Shown: positions 1 to 6,466 of the stretch, piece by piece
Numbering within the stretch: the stretch's first letter is position 1
How the letters are laid out: every line of letters begins with the position of its first letter
Assembly: GCA_021784265.1 (NCBI GenBank)
Contig: JAJXTA010000077.1
Span: forward strand, 1 to 8,992
Length of the DNA: 8,992 nt
Direction of reading: 5' to 3'
Origin: a bacterium
GTDB taxonomy: Bacteria; Verrucomicrobiota; Verrucomicrobiia; Limisphaerales; J093
Notes under the pieces: model-generated
Told to the model about the DNA's origin: nothing
Databases searched by the model: none
The model's input: only the letters and a program-made list of their open reading frames with translations
Position numbers and translations under genes: made by a program

Positions 1-406
1 CAATCGGCAGATTCGAGGTTGCCCCTTTGGACGTCACCTGGAGCAGTGGCAGCGCGGGGTTCGTGCCCAGTGGCACGGCGGGCGCGGCCGCCGGCCGCGG
101 GACCGTGGCCGCCGCCGCGGCGCGCTTCTCGACCTCGGAGAGCACCCCGTGCCCACCAGCCCGCGCGCGGTGGTTGTGCAAGATGGACAAGGTCAACGAG
201 AGGGCGAGAAAGATGCCGCTGGCGTACTTGGTCAGCTTGGTCAACACGTTGCCCGAGCCCGCGCCGAACAGGGCGTCGGAGGTCGCGCCGCCAAACGCCA
301 AGCCGGCGCCAGCCTCTTTCTTAGGCAACTGGACCAGGATCAACAGCATCAAAAGGAGGCTGGTGACAATGAGAACAAAGGTCAAAAGACCGATAACTAG
401 GCTCAT
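1..406 (-). CDS. secG: SecG, protein-export membrane subunit (partial, C-terminus beyond window)
   Basis: This is the small SecG subunit of the SecYEG translocon in the inner membrane, which assists SecA-driven protein export. Reading leftwards from the ATG at 406-404, 135 codons stay open to the window edge. Residues 3-27 form a first membrane segment ending in LVQLPKKEAGAGLAFGG. The stretch GGATSDALFGAGSGNVLTK (39-57) is the hallmark SecG cytoplasmic loop, and residues 62-76 form the second membrane segment. After about residue 79 comes an Ala/Pro-rich, low-complexity tail, longer than in classic SecG; such tails are common in the family. The gene follows tpiA by 81 bases on the same strand, as the last visible member of the pgk-tpiA-secG run. 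No clear Shine-Dalgarno sequence precedes the ATG, and a strong hairpin lies just upstream. Family assignment is firm; the true 3' end is not visible. Confidence 0.9.
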   Translation of the reverse strand, partial: MSLVIGLLTFVLIVTSLLLMLLILVQLPKKEAGAGLAFGGATSDALFGAGSGNVLTKLTKYASGIFLALSLTLSILHNHRARAGGHGVLSEVEKRAAAAATVPRPAAAPAVPLGTNPALPLLQVTSKGATSNLPI

Positions 407-431
407 AAATGGTTTTCCGCTCGCGGGGCGC

Positions 432-472
432 CCGCCCTCCGCGGCCGCTGGCAAGCGGGCCGCGCCGGGCGG
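432..472 (-). promoter_or_regulatory. Long GC-rich hairpin between tpiA and secG
   Basis: Bases 440-446 (CGCGGCC) pair perfectly with 458-464 (GGCCGCG). An inner GCT/AGC stem (447-449 with 454-456) caps the loop. After a 2x2 internal loop, an outer stem pairs 432-437 (CCGCCC) with 467-472 (GGGCGG). That makes about 16 base pairs in 41 bases. There is no T-tract on either side, so it is not a standard intrinsic terminator. In the tpiA-secG transcript it would lie between the tpiA stop and the secG start, where it could attenuate transcription, protect the upstream message or set the secG level. The role is inferred. Confidence 0.45.
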
Positions 473-487
473 AGCCGACGCGCCGGG

Positions 488-1252
488 TCAGATCGAATTC
501 TTCACGATGTCGGAAAAGCTGCGCAGTTCCAGCGACGCACCCCCCACCAACGCCCCGTCCACATCCGGTTGGCGCATCAACTCGCGGGCATTAGCGGGCT
601 TGACGCTGCCGCCGTATTGGATGCGGGCGCGCCGAGCGGTGGGCTCGTCGAACATCCCGGCCAGCGTGCGGCGGATGAAGGCATGCGCCGCTTGGGCTTG
701 GTCGGCGGTGGCGTTCTTGCCCGTCCCGATGGCCCAGACCGGTTCGTAAGCCAGGATCGCCTCCTCCATCTGGTCCTTGTTCAGGCTGGCGAGGCTGCCC
801 CGCAGTTGCCCTTCCAAGACCTTTTCCGTGGCGCCCGCTTCCCGTTCCTGGAGGGTCTCGCCGATGCAGATGATGGGCTTGAGCGCCGCGGTCAGCGCCG
901 CCGCCGCCTTGGCGGCGATCAGCGCGTTGCTTTCTTTCTGGTACTGCCGTCGCTCCGAATGGCCGAGGACCACGTAGCGCACGGAAAACTCCTTGAGCAT
1001 CACCGCCGCGATCTCGCCCGTGTACGCCCCGCCGCTGTGCTCGCTCATGTTCTGGGCCCCCAGCCGGATGTTCGAGTCCAGGATGGCCCGCGACACCTCG
1101 CTCAGCGCGGTGAAAGGCGGGCACACCACCACATCGACTTCCTTGACGCTGGCCAGCTCACGTTTGAGGCCGTGGACCAAGTCCAGCGCCTCGGCCACCG
1201 TCTTGTTCATCTTCCAGTTCCCCGCGATGATCAACTTGCGGTCTTTGTTCAT
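488..1252 (-). CDS. tpiA: Triosephosphate isomerase
   Basis: This enzyme interconverts dihydroxyacetone phosphate and glyceraldehyde 3-phosphate in glycolysis and gluconeogenesis, in the cytoplasm. The 254-residue product has the usual length. Signatures run in order: GNWKMN (11-16, with substrate-binding Asn12 and Lys14), LGHSERR with catalytic His98, CIGET (129-133), AYEPVWAIGTGK with catalytic Glu170 and the mobile loop 6 (171-179), IQYGGSVK (211-218) and GALVGGASL (233-241). All catalytic residues are present. The ATG at 1252 begins MNKDRKLIIAGNWKMN, the standard position relative to the first motif. The gene lies 39 bases after the pgk stop on the same strand, so the two are very probably co-transcribed from the pgk promoter. 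Confidence 0.97.
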   Translation of the reverse strand: MNKDRKLIIAGNWKMNKTVAEALDLVHGLKRELASVKEVDVVVCPPFTALSEVSRAILDSNIRLGAQNMSEHSGGAYTGEIAAVMLKEFSVRYVVLGHSERRQYQKESNALIAAKAAAALTAALKPIICIGETLQEREAGATEKVLEGQLRGSLASLNKDQMEEAILAYEPVWAIGTGKNATADQAQAAHAFIRRTLAGMFDEPTARRARIQYGGSVKPANARELMRQPDVDGALVGGASLELRSFSDIVKNSI

Positions 1253-1291
1253 AAAAACCTTGGCTCTAATGACGTCCGCGTACCACTCGGC

Positions 1292-2548
1292 CTATCGCTC
1301 GGTCAAGGCTGCCACGCCCGGCAGCACCGCCCCTTCAAGAAATTCCAGACTGGCGCCGCCGCCGGTGCTCATCCAGGTGACCTGCTCGCCCAGGCCCGCC
1401 TGGTTCAAGGCGGTAACGCTGTCACCCCCACCGATGATGCTCGTGGCGCCGTGGCGCTTGCTGGCCTCCGCCACGGCCCGCCCGACGGCGATGGTACCCT
1501 CCGCGAAGCGTTTATCCTCGAACATGCCCATGGGGCCGTTCCACAGGATCGTCCGGGCGCCGGCGATCGCCGCGCAGAAGTTCTGCACGGTTGCCGGACC
1601 GATATCCACCCCGGCCTCAGTGGCGGCCAAGTTGTCGCCCGCGATCACGCGCGGGTTTTGGTATTCGGTGACCGGCCGGCCTTTCTTGTCCACTTTGCCG
1701 CCGGCCACCGGCGTGGCGGCCACGTGATCCACCGGCAACAGGAGGTTCACGCCTCGGGCCCGGGCTTTGGTCAACGCCCGCAGCGCCACCGCGACTTGGT
1801 CTGGCTCGACCAACGACTTCCCCACCTGCGCCCCCTGGGCCAGTTTGAAGGTATAGGCCATCGCACCCCCGATCAGCAGCGTGTTCGCTTTCTCCAGCAG
1901 ACGATCGATCACCTTGATTTTGTCGGAGACCTTTGCCCCACCCAGGATCACCACGAACGGTGCGGCCGGGCGCTCGAGTTCCTCCCCCAGGAACTTCAAC
2001 TCCTTCTCCATCAAGAGCCCGGCGCCGCAGGGACCGCCCCGGGCGGCGACGACCCGCGCCACCCCTTCCGTCGAGGCGTGCGCGCGGTGCGCGGAGCCGA
2101 AGGCGTCGTTGACATACGCCTCCGCCGTTCCCGCCAGCTTGGCGGCGAACGCCGCGTCGTTCGCCTCTTCCTCCGGGTGAAAGCGCACGTTCTCCAGCAA
2201 CAGCAGCTCGCCCGGCTTGAGCGCCGCCTGGGCTTGCTCGGCGGCGGGCCCGACGCAATCCTCCGCAAACGCCACCTGGCGCCCGAGCAGCTCGCTCAGC
2301 GTGGCGGCCACCGGACGCAGCGACATGCTCGGCTCCGTTTTACCCTTGGGCCGACCCAGGTGGGACGCCAGAACGATGCGGGCCCCCTGCTGCAAGAGCA
2401 GGTTCAGGGTCGGCACGGTGGCCGTGATCCGGGTCAGGTCGGTGATCACCAGCACCCCGCCTTTCTCCTTCAGGGGGACATTGTAGTCCACGCGCGTAAA
2501 GACGCGCTTGCCCTGCAGGTTCATGTCGCGAATCGTCAGTTTCGCCAT
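1292..2548 (-). CDS. pgk: Phosphoglycerate kinase
   Basis: This enzyme transfers phosphate from 1,3-bisphosphoglycerate to ADP, the first ATP-yielding step of glycolysis. The 418-residue product is slightly longer than typical bacterial Pgk (about 390-400). Visible motifs: RVDYNVPL (19-26), SHLGRPKG (62-69), LLLENVRFHPEEE (116-128), NDAFGSAHRAH (147-157), GGAKVSDK (203-210), WNGPMGMFE (336-344, with the nucleotide-contacting Glu344), GGGDS (373-377) and STGGGASLEFLEG (394-406). The ATG at 2548 (MAKLTIRDM) is chosen over an in-frame start at 2770: homologous sequence begins here, the longer version adds 74 low-complexity Arg/Pro/Gly residues, and the promoter at 2581-2608 lies between the two. 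It heads the pgk-tpiA-secG run; gap is not in the window. Confidence 0.97.
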   Translation of the reverse strand: MAKLTIRDMNLQGKRVFTRVDYNVPLKEKGGVLVITDLTRITATVPTLNLLLQQGARIVLASHLGRPKGKTEPSMSLRPVAATLSELLGRQVAFAEDCVGPAAEQAQAALKPGELLLLENVRFHPEEEANDAAFAAKLAGTAEAYVNDAFGSAHRAHASTEGVARVVAARGGPCGAGLLMEKELKFLGEELERPAAPFVVILGGAKVSDKIKVIDRLLEKANTLLIGGAMAYTFKLAQGAQVGKSLVEPDQVAVALRALTKARARGVNLLLPVDHVAATPVAGGKVDKKGRPVTEYQNPRVIAGDNLAATEAGVDIGPATVQNFCAAIAGARTILWNGPMGMFEDKRFAEGTIAVGRAVAEASKRHGATSIIGGGDSVTALNQAGLGEQVTWMSTGGGASLEFLEGAVLPGVAALTER

Positions 2549-2580
2549 AGCCAGAGTTTCCAGTCCAAAATTGAAAGGGG

Positions 2581-2608
2581 AGCATAACCCGGCGCACCGC
2601 CGAGTCAA
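2581..2608 (-). promoter_or_regulatory. Sigma70-like promoter of the pgk-tpiA-secG operon
   Basis: Read on the minus strand, TTGACT (2608-2603, 5 of 6 matches to TTGACA) is followed after 16 bases by TATGCT (2586-2581, 4 of 6 matches to TATAAT). The predicted start near 2574 leaves a leader of about 26 bases before the pgk ATG at 2548. The spacer contains a perfect interrupted palindrome, CGGCG-CAC-CGCCG (2590-2602), placed where a repressor would block RNA polymerase. The promoter call rests on sequence match and position only. Confidence 0.55.
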
Positions 2609-2775
2609 ACGCAATTCGGCGGCGAGACGGGGCCGGCCAGCCCGGCGCGACGCTCGCCGCGGCGTGCCCCGGCGACCTGAATGCGGACATGGGGAACTCA
2701 CCCCAAACGCGGTCAGGGGCTCGGATCCCGGCGGCCCGGCCGGCATTGGACGGCGACCGCCGCCGATCACCCGAT

Positions 2776-2804
2776 TTGCCTCGCGCGGCCGCGGCGGTTA
2801 TAAT
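2776..2804 (+). promoter_or_regulatory. Sigma70-like promoter, apparently leaderless, for the radical SAM gene
   Basis: TTGCCT (2776-2781, 4 of 6 matches to the -35 consensus) is separated by exactly 17 bases from a perfect TATAAT (2799-2804). In a region this rich in GC the exact -10 box stands out. Transcription would be expected to begin about 7 bases downstream of the -10 box, at or next to the GTG at 2811, giving a message with essentially no 5' leader. If the later TTG at 2853 is used instead, the leader is about 40 bases and contains GGAG at 2837-2840. Confidence 0.6.
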
Positions 2805-2810
2805 CGGGGC

Positions 2811-3839
2811 GTGCCGCCGCCAGACAGCCTGCCTCCGGAGCCAGACCTCAGCTTGAACGGTCTGGCCCAACCGGCCTTGCACGAGCGCGCGGCCGCCCTC
2901 ACCCGCCAGGAGTTTGGTAACCGGGTCTTCGTCCGGGGTGTGGTCGAGGTTTCCAACTACTGTCGCGAGAACTGCCGGTACTGCGGGATGCGGCGGGACA
3001 ACCGGACCTTGCGCCGCTTTCGTGCCCGGTCTGAGACCCTGGCCGAGTTGCTCCTCGAGCATCGCCCCGCCTGCGTAACGGATGTGAACCTCCAGGCGGG
3101 CGAGGACCCGGTGGCCGTGCGCGAGGTGGTGCTGCCCTTGATCACCACCCTGCGCCGCGAGACCAACCTCGGGATCAGCGTCTGCCTGGGCTTGCTCACC
3201 CCGGCGCTCTACGGCGAGTTGCGCGCGGCGGGCGCCACGATCTACATCATGAAGTTCGAGTGCGCCGATGCCGCCAAATACGCCGCCCTGGAGGCGCCCG
3301 GCACCCTGACGCGCCGCCTCGAACACATCCGCCTCCTGGCCGCCCAAGGCTGGGTGGTGACCTCGGGCTTCATCGTCGGTTTGCCCGCCGAGCAACCCGC
3401 CGATCTGGCCGCGAACCTGGCCCTCGCCCAGACCTTGCCGCTGCGGGGTTGCAGCGTTAGCCCGTTTATCCCCGGTGAAGACACACCGCTCTGCGGCGCG
3501 CCCACCGCCCCGGTGGACGGGACACTGAACTGCATGGCCGCTTTGCGCCTGACGCAGCCCCGTTGGGTGATCCCGGCCGTCAGCGCCCTGAACCTGACCG
3601 GCAGCGATGCCTACCGCCGCGGGTTACGCGCGGGGGCGAACCTGGTGACGATCAACCTCACCCCGCCCGGCCTGCGGGAGGACTATCTCATCTACAAACG
3701 TGCCCGGTTTGTCATGACCGAAGAACGGGTGCTCGCCGTCCTCGCCGCCGAAGGGCTGACCCCCTCGCCTGTGGGCTTGGCGTCCCTGTGCGGCAACGCT
3801 CGCGAGCCGGTCCGCCCGTCCGCCGCCCTGACGGCCTGA
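2811..3839 (+). CDS. BioB/HydE-like radical SAM enzyme
   Basis: The protein is a 342-residue radical S-adenosylmethionine enzyme of the BioB/HydE/PylB type. Cys51-X3-Cys55-X2-Cys58 in VSNYCRENCRYCGMRRDN is the motif that holds the 4Fe-4S cluster that cleaves SAM. GEDP, a Glu-rich stretch in YIMKFECAD, SGFIVGLP and SPFIPGEDTPL follow in the order seen in HydE. The C-terminal part (VIPAVSALNLTG to NLTPPGLREDYLIYK) looks like the BATS domain that completes the barrel. HydE, which acts in [FeFe]-hydrogenase cofactor assembly, is the closest match I recognise. However, no hydrogenase gene is near, and the next three genes encode a ketosynthase pair and an ACP, so a role on an acyl or polyketide substrate is possible. 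GTG at 2811 was chosen because the promoter at 2776-2804 ends just before it; TTG at 2853 is an alternative. The substrate is unknown. Confidence 0.85.
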   Translation: MPPPDSLPPEPDLSLNGLAQPALHERAAALTRQEFGNRVFVRGVVEVSNYCRENCRYCGMRRDNRTLRRFRARSETLAELLLEHRPACVTDVNLQAGEDPVAVREVVLPLITTLRRETNLGISVCLGLLTPALYGELRAAGATIYIMKFECADAAKYAALEAPGTLTRRLEHIRLLAAQGWVVTSGFIVGLPAEQPADLAANLALAQTLPLRGCSVSPFIPGEDTPLCGAPTAPVDGTLNCMAALRLTQPRWVIPAVSALNLTGSDAYRRGLRAGANLVTINLTPPGLREDYLIYKRARFVMTEERVLAVLAAEGLTPSPVGLASLCGNAREPVRPSAALTA

Positions 3840-3988
3840 GGCGGACCGGGCTTGGGCTTGCCGACCCAGAACGCATGAGGCCACGGTCCGTCGAAAACAC
3901 GCGCGGAGAGATGGGGACGTCGTTGGCTCCACGCCGCCGCACGGCGCCTGCGGCTGGACCCCGACCCGGCACCGGCTGACGTCACCGC
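3840..3988 (+). other. Intergenic gap between radical SAM and ketosynthase genes
   Basis: These 149 bases carry no convincing gene. A short inverted repeat, GCCGCA (3936-3941) with TGCGGC (3949-3954), has no T-tract, so it is a poor terminator candidate. No strong promoter boxes are visible. The two flanking genes may therefore share a transcript, but the gap is wide enough that separate control cannot be excluded. Confidence 0.4.
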
Positions 3989-5230
3989 GTGCTCTTCCCC
4001 CCTCCCCATCCAACTACCGGCCCCCAGCGCGTGGTCATCACCGGGGCCGGCATCGTCACCGCCCTGGGCCTTGGGTGGCGCCCCAACGCCGCCGCCCTTC
4101 GAACCGGCCGGACCGCATTCCGCCCGGTCACCCTCTTTGACGTAAGCCGTCAGCGGACGAAAATCGCCGCGGAGGCGGACCTGCCGCCGGCCTTGCCCCC
4201 GGTGCGGCTCTCGCCCCACCGGCAGCGCCGCTTGGACCGGGCGACGAGGATGCTGCTGCTGGCCGCTCGTGAGGCCTGGCAACAGGCCGGCTTGCAGGAC
4301 GGGACAAGGCTGCCGCTGGTCTTGGGGACGACCAGCGGGGGTATGACGCATGGGGAGGCTTACCTGACCCAGGCCCTTGGTTGCCCAGCCTCCCTCCGCC
4401 GACAAGCCACCCGCATGCTGAACTATCAAGTCCAACGCCACGCCCTGGACGTGAGTGAAGCGTTGGGCTTTGAGGGCAGTCTCACCGTCATCTCCAACGC
4501 CTGCGCCTCCGGCGCCAACGCCATCGGGCACGCCTCCGAGTTGCTCCGCCACGGCCACGCGGCTTGCGCCCTCGCCGGGGGTTACGACGCCCTGTGCCAG
4601 CTCACGTTCGCCGGCTTCGACTCCCTTCAGGTCCTCGCCCCCGCTCCCTGCCGGCCCTTCGCCGCCGACCGCAACGGGCTCTCGCTGGGGGAAGGCGCCG
4701 GGATTCTGGTCTTGGAAACCCTCGACCACGCGCGCGAGCGGGGGGCGGAGATCCTCGGCGAGATTCTGGCCTATGCCGCCGCCACGGATACCCATCATCT
4801 CACCCAGCCTCACCCGGAGGGCCTGACCACCTGGGCCACCATGACCGCCGCGTGCCGGGACGCCGGCCTGACCCCGGACGTAATCGATTACCTCAACGCC
4901 CACGGCACCGGCACGCCGCAGAACGACCGCACCGAGGCCGCCGCGATCAACCGGTGGGCCGGCCCGCGCGCCGCTACCCTGCCGGTCAGTTCGACCAAGG
5001 CGTGCATGGGGCATCTGCTTGGCGCGGCCGGGGCGGTCGAGGCCCTGGTCACGTTGATGACGCTACGGGAACAATGGCTACCCCCCCAACCGGGCCTCCT
5101 GGAGACCGACGGCGCCTGCCGGTTCCCCGTTGTGCGCGAACCGACGGCCGCCCGGGTGACGGCCGCGCTCACGAACTCGATCGGCTTCGGCGGGGCCAAC
5201 GCCACCCTCATCCTGGGGAAAGGGCCGTGA
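3989..5230 (+). CDS. FabF-type beta-ketoacyl-ACP synthase (catalytically complete)
   Basis: This is a condensing enzyme of the thiolase fold. It would join a malonyl-ACP-derived unit to an acyl chain held on its active-site cysteine. The 413-residue protein has the full FabF layout: RVVITGAGIVTALG near the start (14-27), SNACASG with nucleophile Cys172, GEGAGILVLE, AHGTGTPQND with His305, STKACMGHLLGAAGAVEA with Lys337 and His342, and the C-terminal SIGFGGANATLIL. All catalytic residues are present. The GTG at 3989 is the first start after the in-frame stop at 3977-3979; GTG at 4031 would start right at RVVITG. Its stop overlaps the next gene's start by 4 bases, and that gene encodes a degenerate KS, as in type II PKS and aryl-polyene KS/chain-length-factor pairs. 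It could be a housekeeping FabF, but the neighbours favour a dedicated type II pathway. Confidence 0.92.
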   Translation: MLFPPPHPTTGPQRVVITGAGIVTALGLGWRPNAAALRTGRTAFRPVTLFDVSRQRTKIAAEADLPPALPPVRLSPHRQRRLDRATRMLLLAAREAWQQAGLQDGTRLPLVLGTTSGGMTHGEAYLTQALGCPASLRRQATRMLNYQVQRHALDVSEALGFEGSLTVISNACASGANAIGHASELLRHGHAACALAGGYDALCQLTFAGFDSLQVLAPAPCRPFAADRNGLSLGEGAGILVLETLDHARERGAEILGEILAYAAATDTHHLTQPHPEGLTTWATMTAACRDAGLTPDVIDYLNAHGTGTPQNDRTEAAAINRWAGPRAATLPVSSTKACMGHLLGAAGAVEALVTLMTLREQWLPPQPGLLETDGACRFPVVREPTAARVTAALTNSIGFGGANATLILGKGP

Positions 5231-6258
5231 GCAGCGTGTTCGTTCGCGGTGTGGGAGCGGTGTCGCCCGCGGGTTGGGGAGTTGCCGCCCTCCGCCGCGC
5301 CCTCCACACCCAAGCTCCGCTCCCCACCACCCCCGTGACGCGCCCCGGGTGGAACCGCCCGATCCCGGTGCGCTGGGTTCCCGCCGCGGAGCAACGCCCG
5401 CCGTTTCTCGCCCACCCGCGCCTGCGCCGCGCCAGCGCGCTCACCCAGCACAGCCTGGCCGCCGCCCTGGAAGCCTTGGGTGAGGACGTCTCCCTGGTGC
5501 GGAGCGGGCGACTGCGCCTCGGCCTCGTCGTTTGCCTCATGCCCGGCTGCGTGACCTATTCCCGCCGGTTTTACGAAGAAGTGGTCCGGGATCCGGCGCT
5601 GGCCAGCCCGTTGCTCTTTCCCGAAACCGTGTTCAACGCCCCAGCCAGTCACCTCGCCGCGTTCCTGGGGTCCGCGGCGCCCAGCTACGCGCTGGTCGGG
5701 GACGCCAGCATGTTCCTGGCGGGGTTGGCGCTGGCCGCCAACTGGCTCCACCAGGGCCGGGTGGACGGTTGCCTGGTCGTGGGCGCCGAAGAGCTGGATT
5801 GGGTGGTCGCCCACGCGGTGCGCCTGTTCGAGCGGCACTCGATCCAGGGCGCCGGGGCCGGCGCGCTCTATCTCCGCCCGGAGGCCGGGGGCGGCGCCGC
5901 CCCGCAACTGGGCTGTGTTACGGACCCTTTTTCGTTCCAGACCGCCCACGCCCGCCCGGCGGCGGCCCGGGCGATGCGCACCGCCCTGCGCCCGGACTCC
6001 CCCCGTGCCTTGCTCTGCCTGGGCACCCAAGGCCTCGCTCGCCCCGACCGGGACGAGCTGGCGGCGTGGGCCGACTGGAACGGTGATCGAGTGGCGCCGA
6101 AGCGGGTGCTGGGTGAGGCCTTCACCGCCGCCGCCGCGTGGCAGTGCGTGGCCGCCTGCCTCGCCCTCGCGGACGGCGAGTATGACGCCGCGAACGTCAG
6201 CGTGGTCGGCCCGAACGCCCAAGCCATCGGCGCCCGCTTCGTTCGCCCCGCCCAGTGA
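5227..6258 (+). CDS. Ketosynthase-like protein without catalytic residues (chain-length-factor-like)
   Basis: The 343-residue protein is a ketosynthase homologue that probably pairs with the upstream enzyme rather than catalysing condensation itself. FPETVFNAPASHLAAFLG (131-148) is the typical KS segment before the active site. Aligned without gaps to SNACASG of the upstream KS, the segment reads VGDASMF, so the cysteine is Ala160. The HGTGT histidine position reads Gly (LGTQGL, near 265-270). The GH histidine is Glu297, while the lysine five residues before it is kept (Lys292). All three catalytic positions are therefore lost, but the fold region is intact and the frame unbroken, which argues for a functional non-catalytic subunit rather than decay. 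GTG at 5227 overlaps the upstream TGA (GTGA) and is preceded by a purine-rich GGGGAAAGGG, which indicates translational coupling. An upstream in-frame extension to 4564 merely overlaps the first KS and is rejected. Confidence 0.82.
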   Translation: MSSVFVRGVGAVSPAGWGVAALRRALHTQAPLPTTPVTRPGWNRPIPVRWVPAAEQRPPFLAHPRLRRASALTQHSLAAALEALGEDVSLVRSGRLRLGLVVCLMPGCVTYSRRFYEEVVRDPALASPLLFPETVFNAPASHLAAFLGSAAPSYALVGDASMFLAGLALAANWLHQGRVDGCLVVGAEELDWVVAHAVRLFERHSIQGAGAGALYLRPEAGGGAAPQLGCVTDPFSFQTAHARPAAARAMRTALRPDSPRALLCLGTQGLARPDRDELAAWADWNGDRVAPKRVLGEAFTAAAAWQCVAACLALADGEYDAANVSVVGPNAQAIGARFVRPAQ

Positions 6259-6290
6259 ACGGCGCGCTCCGTCCCCCCCACCGACGCGCC

Positions 6291-6380
6291 TCAGCGGCCG
6301 CCTCGGAGGCCATGCCGCACGATGGCATCGCCGCCGACCTCCAGCACCGCCGCGGCAAGAAGCACGATCCAAACGGCCAC
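6291..6380 (-). pseudogene. Possible remnant: N-terminus of a small membrane protein
   Basis: On the minus strand, a GTG at 6380 opens 29 codons ending in TGA (6293-6291). The peptide is hydrophobic and begins MAVWIVLLAAAVLEVGG, then DAIVRHGLRGGR. A glycine-rich EVGGD motif following a first membrane helix resembles the N-terminus of small multidrug-resistance-like membrane proteins (about 100-120 residues with four helices). The later helices are absent: the reading frame ends where the tail of the KS-like gene begins, and no other frame there looks membrane-like. It has no visible ribosome binding site. I read it as a truncated gene lying in the 208-base gap between the KS-like gene and the ACP gene. 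It could also be a chance open frame in GC-rich DNA. Family assignment is from memory of motif shape only. Confidence 0.33.
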
Positions 6381-6466
6381 GTTCGCGAGTTTTCGGGCTT
6401 GCGCCGCCGCTAGTTAGCCCACAGGCTGCCGCCCGAAACGACAACCGAGTCTTGTGAGCGGCTTAC

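Noticed and set aside
569..2587. A 672-codon plus-strand open frame opposite tpiA and pgk
   Set aside because: It is the antisense of two unmistakable glycolytic genes. GC-rich coding DNA commonly leaves long open antisense frames, and its translation is low-complexity Arg/Gly/His-rich with no recognisable domain.
2610..2775. Possible small RNA or dispersed repeat in the pgk/radical SAM divergent gap
   Set aside because: Short shared strings with other gaps (ATGGGGA also at 3911, GAATGCGG also near 6899) are too brief to support a repeat family, and no stable structure with a terminator was seen.
2508..2810. Upstream extension of the radical SAM gene
   Set aside because: The extra 101 residues are Arg/Pro-rich, overlap the start of pgk on the other strand, and begin upstream of the likely promoter at 2776-2804.
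3692..5014. A 440-codon minus-strand open frame opposite the ketosynthase
   Set aside because: It lies entirely antisense to a gene with complete KS motifs, and its Gly/Arg/Ala-rich translation shows no domain.
4564..5226. In-frame upstream extension of the KS-like gene
   Set aside because: It overlaps the catalytic half of the first ketosynthase. The GTG at 5227 with overlap and purine-rich leader is the natural start.
6312..6413. A 33-codon plus-strand frame preceded by GGAGG
   Set aside because: The Shine-Dalgarno-like GGAGG is only two bases from the ATG, the peptide is Arg/His-rich without features, and the opposite strand gives a more protein-like hydrophobic reading.
4888..6444. A 518-codon minus-strand open frame opposite both KS genes
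   Set aside because: Same reasoning: antisense shadow in GC-rich DNA. The small remnant at 6291-6380 is in a different frame and is judged separately.
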